Positions 36,901 to 48,395 of a DNA stretch of 64,000 nt are shown piece after piece (position 1 is the first letter of the stretch; each line of letters begins with the position of its first letter). The position numbers were made by a program, and so were the translations under genes. This stretch comes from Mya arenaria (lineage: Eukaryota > Mollusca > Bivalvia > Myida > Myidae): NCBI RefSeq assembly GCF_026914265.1, contig NC_069124.1, positions 69,860,402 to 69,924,401 on the forward strand. Direction: 5' to 3'. The notes below the pieces were generated by a model. The model made no database searches and was not told the origin of the DNA. It saw nothing but the letters and a program-made list of their open reading frames with translations.

Positions 36901-39546
36901 GAGCAAGAAACATCACAGAAGCAATTGAGCTTTACAGCGGTACAAAGCAAATGTTCAATGAAGCCTCAATGAACATAAGTGAATAGATATCTAATAGTGT
37001 TGAAGTGAACACTGTTATTCGGGAATCCGATCGAGCTACTGAAAGTTTAATGAAGGTTCTTGGACACATCTGGGATACAAGCAGTGACACTTTTGGATTA
37101 AAGTCATCTACAGTGCTTGAAAAAGGTGTACAGACCGAAACAAAACGTACTGTTTTAAAGTCAGTGGCGTCAGTGTTTGACCCCTAGGACTTTATTCACC
37201 AGTTGTGCTACAAGGTAAATTGCTTATGCAAAGTTTGTGGAAAAAGCAAGTTAAATGGGACAGTGAGCTCGACGATGAAGACAAATGTTTGTGGGATGAT
37301 ATAAAGGCAAACTTGAAAGATATGTGAGTTCCAGATTCCAAGATGTGTGACATTAATTGCCAAAGATAGTGTGATTGAAACCAGCATTGTGTGTTTTTGT
37401 GATGCCTCTGCGAAGGCATACTCTTGTGTGATTTACCTACAGCAAGAAACCAAAGGTGATTCAAAGGTAGAATTAGTGTTTGCAAAAACAAGATTGGCTC
37501 CAATAAAGGAATTAACAATTCCAAAACTTGAACTTATGGCGGTTGTAGTTGGTGTAAGGTGCTATATACAGATGCAAAGTGTGTTTTACAATGGATTAAG
37601 GCAAAGACGGAAAAGTCAGTATTCGTCAGAAATAGAGTGGCCGAAATACAACACCACGAAGATATTACGTTTCAGTACGTACCAACCAATCAAAACCCAG
37701 CTGATATTGCAACCCGTGGGATAAGTGTAGAAAAATTGAGAGCAAATAATTTGTGGTGGCAATGGTTAAAAGGCCCATCGGTGCATCGAAATAAACAAAG
37801 ATCAAGTGAAGTAGTAAGTGAAGCAAACAAAAACAATGAACAAGAAAGTGACAAAAAGAATGATCAAAAAGTGAAACTGAGAACGAACAAAAGAGTGAAA
37901 TGGAGTTAGTGAGTTGTCCAAAGAAGAAATTTGATTGTGAAAAACCGTGCGTGTCACATGTCATAGATATAGAACGATTTTCACCCGCAACTAAACTGAT
38001 ACGTGTGACAGCGTACGTTCTTCGTTTTGTCAAAATACTTTGTAAGAAGACGAGGAAATCAGAGCTCGACGGATTAAACAGTTGTGACTTGAACGAAGCA
38101 GAGTTATTGTGGTTGAAATATACCCAAAGAAAACACTTTGGTGACGTCATAAGTGACATTGCAAACAAAACAAAAACAAGTAACATACAACGTCAACTTG
38201 GTTTATATTTAGACGAGATTGGCCTCCTTCGTTGCAAAGGACGATTGGAGAATTCAAATATCGGCTCGAGATATCCAGTGTTGATACCTAAAAAGGACAG
38301 ATTCACGGAGCTTCTGATTGAACGGTCGCACAAAGATCTGTTACACAGTGGTATATCACAAACACTTCGTAAAGTTCGACAAAGATTTTGGATACCACAA
38401 GGGCAAACAAGTGTGAGATATGTTCTAAACAAGTGTTTCGTATGTCGACGAATAGAGGGTGGTCCCTACAAAATGCCAGAAATGCCACCCCTACCGAAGT
38501 CACGTGTTAATGAAAACCCACCATTTTCTCAAACAGGGTTAGACTACTTCGGTCCTTTGTTCATAAAAACAAACAGTGGTTCGCAAAAAGTATGGATTTG
38601 CCTGTTCACATGTCTAGTTACGCGAGCGGTACATCTCGAATTGGTGCAGAATATGACAACAGAGGAGTTTTTAATGGCATTTAGGCGGTTTATTTCACAG
38701 AAAGGCGTACCGACAAACATAATAAGTGACAACGCGCTCAAGTTCAAATCAGCAAACAAGACTTTAGAGAACGTGTTAAAATCGGAGGATGAGCAAAGCT
38801 ATATGTCAAATAAAGGCATTCGTTGGTCGTTCATAGTTGAACTTGCGCCATGGATGGGCGGTTTTTATGAGCGACTTGGTGGATTAGTAAAACAAACACT
38901 CCGAAAAACACTCGGACGCAAATTGTTGACTAGCGTAAAATTGCAAACGTTATTGAAGGAGATAGAAGCCGTTATAAACTCTCGTCCGTTAGTATACGTT
39001 GGTGAAGACATTAACTCAAGCATCACGATAACACCATCTCACTTTATTTCACCAAACATGAATTTTAGTGTTCCAAACATAGAGTACAATGAAGACAGTG
39101 ACTACAGTCCCAAAAATAAAAGTGCTAACGACCTTTTAAATATTTGGAAAAAGGGACAAAAACTGTTGTGCGCGTTTTGGAAACTTTGGCGGGATGATTA
39201 TTTATTAAGTCTTAGGGAGCGAACTCAATATAAATTAAAAGGCAAACGCATTCAGTCTCAAAAGTCTCCAAACATAAATGATGTTGTCCTGGTCAAGGAT
39301 GATTTACCACGTGGTTGTTGGAGATTTGGAAAAGTGAAATCTTTAGTGAAAAGCTCGGATGGAAATATACGATCGGCAAAACTTCAGTTGCCATCAGGTA
39401 GAGTTGTTGAACGTGCACTTAACTTATTATACCCCCATGAGGTTTCCGATCAAAATACGCAAACTAGTGACAGTTCTATGAATAAAAATAAAGGATTTAG
39501 ATATGCAACCAAATCGCCCGGTGAGGAGGGCTGCAGAGTGCGCTAA
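34000..39546 (+). pseudogene. gag-pol region of the BEL/Pao element (fossil)
   Basis: Degraded coding region of the element: coiled-coil/gag-like start, zinc knuckle, protease, reverse transcriptase, RNase H and integrase in the usual BEL/Pao order. The integrase end is the best-preserved part. It is treated as a fossil and no intact product is expected. Confidence 0.9.
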
Positions 39547-40945
39547 GAAAAAGATCAAAGCGCAACTCGCAGAGTAAAGTGACATTGACTGTTGAATTTA
39601 ATGTGATTATATTCGCTTAAAAGTAGGCAAGGCGTACTATAATCAATTAAGAGTCATATTGAATTGAATAACCAGCCTAGCAGATCAAAAGTTACAGTGG
39701 GTGTATATACGGTAATTGTATTACAATTGATCCGCCGGACTCAATAATTGTGCACGAGGAACTCGATTATAATGTGCATATGGTAATATAGAAAAGTCAT
39801 TTCAGCCAAAATGTTTGTCTGTGACAGTTGTAATCGCTCTTATAAGTATAAATCAAATCAAAAGACATTCGAGAGAAGCATCTAGGTGCTGATCATTGGG
39901 AATGTTTAAACACGACGTGCAGTTCAAAATTCATAAGGAGGAGTTATTTGTATCAACATATGGTGTTAAAACATGGGATACCTAAGACGGAAGCTGTAAA
40001 CATGTGTGTTAAGGTGTCAAGGTGTGGGACAAAACAAAACAAATATTATTCTGATGTCAGTGATGACGATTCTGTTTTTGAATTGATAAATGATATCAAT
40101 AATAACAATTGTACATCCACATATTTGACGACGCTGTAGCTTCGTTTGATACGGGATTATTCGTTAGCAACCAAAGCACTGTAAAGGCTTCTGGAAGTGG
40201 TGTTGCTTCAAGCGCCGTGACTTCCGGTATGGACAAAAGAGAGCCGTCGGATAGTGATTCATCTTTCGGTACACAAGAGAGTCGTCGGATAGTGATTCAT
40301 CTTCCGGTACAAAATCCGAAAGTCATGGTTCATCTGACGAATCTTCTGTTGGTGAAGACACTGACAGTAATGTTGCCAATAATGATTCCAGCGCCGTCAC
40401 TTCCGGTATGGACACCAGTGAGTCGTCAGAAAGTGAGTCTTCTTCCGGTACGAACACCGGAAGTAATGTTGTCGACAGTGTATCTTCAAATGATGTGAAT
40501 AGTGTTCATGATGTCGAAAGTGTGTCCCAGGATAATTCAGGATCAGCTAATAATGATGATGAAAGTGCTAAGACCGTGAAAGAGTGTTATTCGCCAGAGG
40601 TAGTATGGATCAGTGATGACGAAGAGTGTAGTGCACTAGTGCCTTTAAATAAGTGTATTATATATATAAAAAAGAAAAGAAAAAGTCTGGATTTTAATTT
40701 AATATGAAAATGAAATTGCCAGGTAGCAATCAGAAAGTGTTTAAAACAATTGAAACATTAAAAATTATGTATTGCTAGGTAGCATTATGAAACAGTATAA
40801 GCTTAGAATTTAAACGTCATTGTTTGTTATGTTCTCAGTAAGCATATAATATCTATATTGTTTGTAATGTTGTTAATATGTATTTGATGTGTCAATGTTC
40901 ATATAAACAGATGCAGTTCTTGATATTAATACATATGTATTAAAT
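39547..40945 (+). other. Extra region between pol and 3' LTR of the BEL/Pao element
   Basis: About 1.4 kb that standard BEL/Pao elements do not need. Around 39.81-40.0 kb there are Cys and His spacings like C2H2 zinc fingers, and around 40.2-40.7 kb an acidic, Ser-rich reading (SSESESSSGT style) followed by a basic end. It could be a captured host fragment or an accessory frame of this lineage. It is broken like the rest. Confidence 0.5.
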
Positions 40946-41270
40946 TGTCGGCGGATATAATCCTTTCGGATTGTGCACGTTTTTCTCGGGCGTTTCGTGC
41001 CCGAGTGGCGGGATAGAAAGGTATATAAGGAACGGTTTTAGAGTGCTAAGAAAGAAGTTTTTCATTTTGGACAATGGATTATTAAAAACGTCAGTGATAA
41101 ACGATTTATTGTGTATTATTTAGGAAAATCATTTAAGAAAACCATATTAAATTTAAAACAAATTAAAAACTGTAAAAATTAAATTGTGTTGTTTCTTGTG
41201 AGAACATTCAAAACCAAACCAATGTGGCAATTAAATCTCAGGGGCAATAACTCAATTAAACTTCGCCACA
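40946..41270 (+). repeat. 3' LTR of BEL/Pao element
   Basis: Matches the 5' LTR with about 3 percent difference and is a little shorter. The DNA to its right is LINE sequence and not the continuation of the promoter module on the left, so no target duplication is seen. Confidence 0.85.
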
Positions 41271-41509
41271 CAAGGAATGAAAGAAAATGTCAACTTTGCA
41301 ACACTCTCGAGGACGAATTTCATTTTTCCTTAGAATGTCTTATATATCATGAATTACGAAAATCATACATACACCGATATTATTGGCGTCGCCCGAATAT
41401 TATAAAATTCACTGAACTTCTTTCAACGAATAACATAAATATCATACACAAATTATCGTACTATATAATTAAAGGTTTTAAAACACGACAAAATACATAC
41501 TATAATTGA
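41271..41509 (+). mobile_element. Non-LTR retrotransposon 3' coding fragment
   Basis: The frame encodes ERKCQLCNTLEDEFHFSLEC followed by LIYHELRKSYI and ends at TGA 41507. The C-x2-C...H-x4-C cluster with ELRKSYI is the usual C-terminal end of a LINE reverse-transcriptase protein. Only the 3' end of the LINE is present, and it abuts the BEL/Pao 3' LTR. An AT-rich 3' trailer runs to about 41740. Confidence 0.75.
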
Positions 41510-41814
41510 CACTTTCCTCCAAATGTAAGATTTAGAGATATATCTGTTATGAAATGGATATTTTAAAATTACGTGAATAAGGTAATGCTTCTATAAATCA
41601 TTATTTAACCGAATTAACTTTTTCACTTGTAATTTTATTGTTAGATATAATATATTCCGTTGATAATTGTATTGGATAGCATCTTCTCACATTCAATTGT
41701 TAATCGTTTTGAAAACATCTATTTATCCGATATAGAAATTGATGAAAAATGTATAAGATAAGTATTATCATTTTGCATACCGGAAATGTTTTATTCTCTA
41801 TATTATTGCTGCAG

Positions 41815-42402
41815 GAGTCATGCGACCTGATGTTTTGCGATGAAGAGGAAGAAGGCCAGATCGCCGCAGCCTTAGATCGTCCGCTTAGGGACGTTGTCGG
41901 CGCCAGCGCCCTCAACGTCGACCCTGACACAACGGTGGACGTGGAAGTATTGAACGTTGCAGATATGCGGTATTTTATTGCTGTATATATTTGCTTTTCA
42001 TATGAAAAGTTCCACCAGAGTCAAATAACATTCTTATAGGCAGGCCAAATCGACTCAGTCTTAATATAAGATTGCCCGCGAAGGGACTTTGTCGGCACCA
42101 GCGTCCTCATCGTCAACCCTGTTACAAAGGTGGACGCGGAAGTGTTAAACGCTGCAGGTATGGGGTATTTTATTGCTGTGTGTGTTTGCTTTTCATATAA
42201 AATTGTTCCACCAGGGTCAAATAACATTCTCAGTTCCGCATGTCCGCAGTAGAAAGTGATTGCTACAATGTCAGATGGACCATATCGACTTGAAAGAATG
42301 CGCCCTTCGTAACATCGCCGTAAGATACAAATCCGACAAACATTCCGACGCCGTTGCTAAGGCAATCACCGCTCTCACTATTGTCACCGCCCGAAGATAA
42401 GA
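41815..42402 (+). pseudogene. GC-rich exon-like patch with internal duplication
   Basis: Two tandem copies of a ~190-bp unit (about 41849-42039 and 42040-42231) are followed by another GC-rich frame at 42273-42402. The first copy has an acceptor 'attattgctgcag' at 41802-41814 and an open frame with CDEEEEGQIAAALDRPLRD and VVGASALNVDPDTTVDVEV. Its end has 'gcagatatgc' where copy 2 has a good donor 'gcaggtatgg' (42154-42163). The third frame reads MDHIDLKECALRNIAVRY and KSDKHSDAVAKAITALTIV. Base composition is clearly richer in G+C than the surroundings. I do not recognise the protein. It may be exons of a decayed gene or gene capture. Confidence 0.35.
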
Positions 42403-42439
42403 AGAAGGTACTGCAGAACTTTGATACACATACTCTAAG

Positions 42440-44480
42440 CATTTAAAAGCTGTTGAAAATAAATTGGACCCAAAATATATCTTGAATAATTTGAAAGATT
42501 TAACACATTCAAATAAATGTAATAAAATAAACTTACCAACACAATTGGTTGTAGATAATAAGTTATCAACGGAAAATGATACAGCATTAATGAATTGAAT
42601 AATCATTTCATAAACATGTCAAGTATACTTGAAACAATACCGTTTAGACATGAAAATTGTGATGCTCTAAAAAATCAGTTGATATAAAACTGGGATATAA
42701 AAAGTTTTGTTTAGAATAAATTACTCCCTTAGAAGTAAAACATATTATACTTATAGATAAACTTGATTTACATAAATTTACCGGTTTCGATATAATAACA
42801 CCAACTTTTGCCTCTATTATATATACTAGTATCAGGAAAGAAATATTTCCTGATAAATTGAAAACTGAACGAGTGACACCATTATTAAAGAGGAACCAAA
42901 CAATTATCGACCTTTTTCAATATTACCTACAATATCTAAGATTTTTGAAAGACACGTAGCTAAGCAACTTCAGTCTTACTTCCAAGAAACTAATATAATA
43001 TTTAATAAACAATCAGGGTTTAGGGAAATAAATGTATTACAGCATTGATTAGTTTAATAGATGCGTATATTAGAGATGTAGATAGTGGCAAGCTCATTGG
43101 AACTGTTTTTCTTGATCGCAGTAAAGCATTTGATTTAGTGGATCATGAAAGTCTTTCGCACAAATTGAAACTGTACAACGTGTTGGTGTTCTTTTCGTCA
43201 TACTTAAGTAACAGAAAATAGTCTGTAAAGGTCGGAGATATACAATCTGAATTACTCACTGTTATTTCTGGTGTACCTCAAGGGTCCATATTGGGTCCTT
43301 TATAATTTATAATATATATATCAATGATATTGCTACATGCATTAATAAAATGATGTTTTGCAGATGATACTACATTGCATGAGGCGGGAAGTAGTCTCTT
43401 AGACGTTGAACATAAGCTTCGAAGTAATCTGATAGTATGTTATTGCATCCAATTAAATCAAAATGCACGGTCATTGGAATATCATTTAAAACGAAACGAG
43501 CATCCGACTTGCATCGAATAATAAACGAAACTTCATTAGAAAATGTAAATGCCATAAAACTACTTGGTATTTACATTGATAATAATAAATCTCAAGTGGC
43601 ATTTACAGATAGAGTTTGTCTGTAAAAAAGTAAACTCAAAAGTTTCGCTATTTAAAAAAGTTGTCTTTTTTCAGTCTGATCAGATGAAATATATGCCCAT
43701 ATATATTTCTGTTATTCGATTAATGTTCTCATATTTGGGACAAAGGCAATGGTTCAAATGCAAATACAATAAACATTTTACGAAGAAGAGTGGCAATAAT
43801 CATATTAAAAAGACCAAAGCGGTCTTCATCTTGTGGATTGTTGCAAGAGTTAAAATGGTTAACAATAACAGATAGATGTAACTATCATACTGCCGTACTT
43901 GTATATAAAAACCATGCATAATATGGTACCAACATAAATGTCAGATCTTTCTTAACATTTTCAAATGATCAATTCTTTAAACTTAGATCAGTTTCAAAAT
44001 TACACTAAGATCAGTTTCAAAAACGGACCTTATTTGTAATATGTTGCCTAGAACAAATTACCTCAAGCATTCCTTTCATATAACAGTGTGCACGTATGGA
44101 ATGAAATACCTACAGAAGTCAGAAATGTCAACAAATTGGCAACGTTCAAATTTAAGTATAAAACTTTTCTTTTGCATAAACATTTAAACGTTCTAATAAA
44201 GACTTGTAATCCGACTGAATATATTAAAACAATTTATGAAAACGTTATATTCATTATTATATTTCTCAGCTATTGTAAAATAAGTTGGGTTTTTGTCGGC
44301 AAATGCTTGAAATGATACATGTGTTACCATGGTTTATTATTCATTAATACTTCATATGATTTATTTTTATCTTCATTTGCGATTTGAATGGTAGTATACA
44401 TGTGTGAATTGTGTACTTATGTTTAACAAAATTAACATGTTTAATTATTCATTAATGCTTTATATGACTTGTTGTGTTTT
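42440..44480 (+). mobile_element. Degenerate LINE (CR1/Jockey-type reverse transcriptase)
   Basis: Fragments in order: FPDKLKTERVTPLLKRNQ near 42.85 kb, NYRPFSILPTISKIFERHVA near 42.9 kb, FLDRSKAFDLVDHESL near 43.1 kb, GVPQGSILGP near 43.27 kb, FADDTTLHE near 43.36 kb, and the C-terminal VWNEIPTEVRNV with FKFKYKTFLL near 44.1 kb. Many stops and frame changes (for example stops within the YRP-to-FLD interval and after YLSNRK near 43.22 kb) make it long dead. It has diverged more than the minus-strand LINE to its right. Confidence 0.85.
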
Positions 44481-44990
44481 TTAATGATATTTGAATAAAT
44501 GCTTTGGTCCTGTGCTTTCTGAAGATCATTTCACTAATCTTACTGACGTTGAAAAATTGGCTTTTTACATAAATAACAAATAATGCAGTAAGCGAAGTAA
44601 ACTGTGAAAGTTATAAATGCTCTAAGAAGTACATGCACTATAAGCATAGCATTTACACTTGTATTAATATGTCTTATGTCGTTAAATTTTGTATTAAACA
44701 TATGTTTCAACATAGCATAAACGACCAAGTATCTTCATTTATATGAAGGATGTTAGATAAACACGTTAGCTGTTCGATGTTCTGGAAATGATCATGATTA
44801 CTTTAATTTTTTAATAGTACACACTATTTGCTAAAGAGAAACAGCACCGCGACCTACATTAACTATATATGCTAATATATGCATCAATGCTTGAGAAATG
44901 TTAACATTAAGATTGGCCGGGTGTTATCATCATTTATATTTGTATTGTGAATGTCATTTGTGTTATGCACATTCTCTATAATAAACAACT
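44481..44990. other. Spacer between two LINE remnants
   Basis: AT-rich DNA with no supported feature. Confidence 0.5.
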
Positions 44991-47900
44991 TACTTACTTA
45001 CCTACTTCATACAAATACAAATACATTTGTATAGCGCAAAAAGTATTGTTCAATATTCGATTGCGCTTCACACAGTTCATGCGCTATTTCACACAAGGTA
45101 TATACAGTCATTTACACATAAAATCTGGTAGGCTCCTAATTATAAAACAGTCCAAACAAATACGTTTTCAGTTCCTTTCTAAAAGTAGGTTCACTTTTAT
45201 GTGTTTTATGTCTCTAGGAAGAGCATTCCACCATTTTGGCCCAACCACAACAAGTGATCTGTCAGCAATTCTGGTTCTGGTTCTTGGAACAATAAATTGA
45301 ATGTCATCAGAAGATCTTAGTCTGTATTTTCCCTGAACACGGTTTAACAAAGACCTCAAATAAGAAGGAGCTTCTCCCTGCACAATACGGAACACATTGA
45401 CAAGAATTTTAAACATAATTCTTGCCCTCACAGGTAGCCAGTGAAGGGATTTGAGGACTTCGGTAGTTGGATGACCGTATGGTGTGTTGGTCACAACTCT
45501 TGCTGCTTGGTTCTGAACTTTCTGAAGTCTGTTAATCTGATAGGCAGGAATTTCCGTAAATAATCCATTGCAAAAGTCAATATGAGAATGAATAAGGCCG
45601 TTCACCATTATCTCTGTTGATCTTTGTGAAAGGTGTTTACGAATTTCTTTCAGATTTCTAAGCTGAGCATGCGCAATCTGACATTTTTTCTGATATGCAT
45701 GTCAAAATTAAGCGTACTTTCCATATGTACACCCAAATCTCTGACATTATTAACACATTTTACTGATGATCCACCAACACTCACACTCGAAATGTTAAGT
45801 TTTGCTAGCTGATGTTTAGTGCCATACATGATAATTTCTGTTTTTGAGTTATTCATTTTCAACTTAAAATTTGTCATCCACACAATTATATCATTGAGAC
45901 AATCATTAAGCATTTCAAGCACATTCGCCTCATTTTGTGCATTTCCAGCTTGAATTCTGAAAGCAATTTTATGATCATCAGCATACCCATAAAGTCCAGC
46001 TGGGTATTTTTGTACAACTTTGTTCAGAGCAGCAATATACATGGTAAAATAACTGGGCCTGCACAGGACCCCTGTGGTACACCGAACTGCAGCTGTTCTG
46101 TGTTGGAAGATGTGTTCTCAACAATAACTTTCATTGTCCTTTCAGTTAAATAGGAATTTATCCAGTTCAAAGGAATACCTTTAATACCAAAGTCTTCCTG
46201 AAGAATTCGAAGTACAATTGGAATATCCACTGTATCAAAAGCTGCACTGAGGTCAATCATGACAACGATAGTAACTTTATTGTTGTCAAAGCATCCAATA
46301 AATCACAATACATTTTCATCATTGCAGATTCGACACCATGACCCTTTCTGTAAGCGCTTTGATATGACGGAAGAAGTCTGTTTACTTCGATGTGATGAGT
46401 AATTTGTTGTAATGCAGATTTCTCAAGGATCTTTGATAAAAACGACAAGTTTGACACAGGCCGATAATTTTTAAGTTCTAGAGGGAGACCCTTTTTCTTC
46501 AATAGAGGCTTTATCACAGCACGTTTCCACTCTGTTGGAAACACCCCAGATGATAATGATCTATTTACAATTTCTGTCACAACTGGTATAAAAATATTAA
46601 GATTGTCTTTCAACTTTGGTGTTGGAATAACATCTAGTTCACAAGTTGTTGGTTTTGATCCTTGGATAAGTTTCATGACATCATTTTCTGAGAGTGGTGT
46701 GAACTCAGTCAAAATTGTGCCACCCAGAGGCTCGTTTAATGATACAGACCCGATATGTGCCGATTCAATGGTTATATTATCTAAGTCATTTCTCAACCTG
46801 GCAATTTTGTCAACAAAGAATTGCAAAAATTCGTTGGCTAGAGATACATCATCAGTATGCGGTGGAAGTGGATTGTCCTTTGTACGACCGAGCAGACAGG
46901 CAGTCACCCATATAACTTTTTCACATCGCCCTCTGCCCCACTGATTTTAGACTGATAATATCTATTTTTTGATGTTGTCACTGCAGTAGTGTAGCTGTTT
47001 CTAACCTTTTTATAAATATTTTCCATCAAATTTGATTTGTCAGACTGGTAAATACTTTCTATTGACCTTTTAAACTGCTTGAGGGATTTCAGGTATCCAG
47101 AATACCATGGTACATTTGGTCTGCAAATAACAGTTCTCTCTTTGAGTGGAGCATGCTTATCAATTACATCTGAGGTACTCTTGGTAAAGTTTGTAACAAG
47201 TTCATCAACATTTGAAAATCGTTCTAAAAGTAGATTCAATTCAGAGATGTCTTTCTGAAAAGCTTCTTTTGACACTGATTTCCAGTTTCTGCTTTTGACA
47301 GTTTTAACAAGTAGAGGAGGACGACACTGTTCAACATAACAACTAACGAAGCAGTGATCAGAAATAAAATAGTCAGTCAGAGGTTCAGTTACATCTGAGA
47401 ATTTATCTCTTTTTCTTGTAATGATCAAGTCCAAAATATGCCCTTTGATGTGTGTAGGTCTCTTAACTCTCTGCACAAATCCAAATGTGTGAAGACACTT
47501 CATGAACTGTTTGGTATAACAATCTGATTTATTGTCTTAGTGGATATTAAAGTCACCCATTAACACCAAAGGTTCAGATATCACTGAAAGTTGCTCCAAC
47601 AAGTCTGAGAATTCATCTATAAACATTGCTTGTGTAACTGGGTGCTTCTCAGAGTATGGCGGTCGATAGATACCAATTATCAGGAAAACAAAGTTGTTTC
47701 TATTTATCTTCCACTCAACATACTCAAAGGACTCAAAAGTTTTGCAAGAATTGCGTGACACTTTTAAGTTGTCTCTATATAACAGGGCTATTCCGCCTCC
47801 TTTTCGCTCAGGTCTAGGGACATCATCAAAACGATAACCATCCTGTGACAGTTCTCTCCGTACAACATCATCACCATCAGCATGGAGCCAAGTTTCAGTA

Positions 47901-48395
47901 ATCACACAAAGATCAATGTTCTGCTCAAAAATATGCTGTAGTAGGTCAGACGATTTTCCTCGAATAGATCTTGTATTGACAGTTGAACATTTGAGCCTGC
48001 TTTTTCTTGTTTCATTTAAATAAATTGTTCTGTCTAGTTTTATCTGTGTTAAGTTCTTCAAGTGAACACCATCATTATAATCCTTGATCCTCGTCCTGAG
48101 GCGACCAGCCCTTTTACCTCTGTATACCAGTATACCAAATTCTTTCAGCCTTGTTAACACTTCTTTGTCTAATTTAATTGACTTTCTCGGTGGTGAGCGA
48201 AAAGTCAGTAATTGCTCAGTACTGTACTGTATAACAGTAAACGGCTTATTCATTGTGAGAGCTGATAATCTGTCCACCATGTAAGTTGAGATCAATGGGG
48301 TGGAACACCCTTCTTTGTTACATTGTCTTTGTTTCAGATGCAGATTTCTATGTAATACAATTAAAATTCCTAAGAATAATTTCACCAGCATATTT
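44991..48395 (-). mobile_element. LINE of the CR1/L2 group, nearly full length
   Basis: Minus strand. An APE-type endonuclease (about 47.5-48.1 kb) shows VNTRSIRGK, TETWL, IYRPPYSEKHP and GDFNIH. The reverse transcriptase (about 45.7-46.6 kb) shows LKNYRPVSNLSFLSKILEK, DLSAAFDTVD, GVPQGSCAGP and YADD. The C-terminal part has LHWLPVRARIMFKILVNVFR and WNALPRDIK. The 3' end has 'GCGCTATACAAATGTATTTG' and a short (AAGT) tail at 44991-45007, typical of L2-like elements. Damage: one in-frame TAA right after GDFNIH (47537-47539) and about four frame changes, near 46.90, 46.26, 46.03 and 45.63 kb. Frames are otherwise well kept, so the insertion is rather recent. Confidence 0.93.

Larger units (their letters stand above)
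33422..41270 (+). mobile_element. BEL/Pao LTR retrotransposon, broken
   Basis: A fossil element of about 7.85 kb with two LTRs. A primer-binding site (TGGTGCCGGAACCCGGGA, 33790-33807) lies just inside the 5' LTR. Parts in order: a gag-like region (about 34.0-35.5 kb) with a zinc knuckle CFRCLKVGHKTAEC; an aspartic protease region near 35.6 kb (LLDCGSQRSYV); reverse transcriptase (about 36.3-37.0 kb); RNase H-like (about 37.3-37.7 kb); and an integrase (about 38.2-39.4 kb) with an HHCC-type head and the FTCLVTRAVHLELV style of the BEL/Pao group. About 1.4 kb of extra sequence lies between pol and the 3' LTR. The reading is broken in about seven places, so it is dead. LTRs differ by roughly 3 percent by eye, so it is fairly young. 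Confidence 0.92.
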
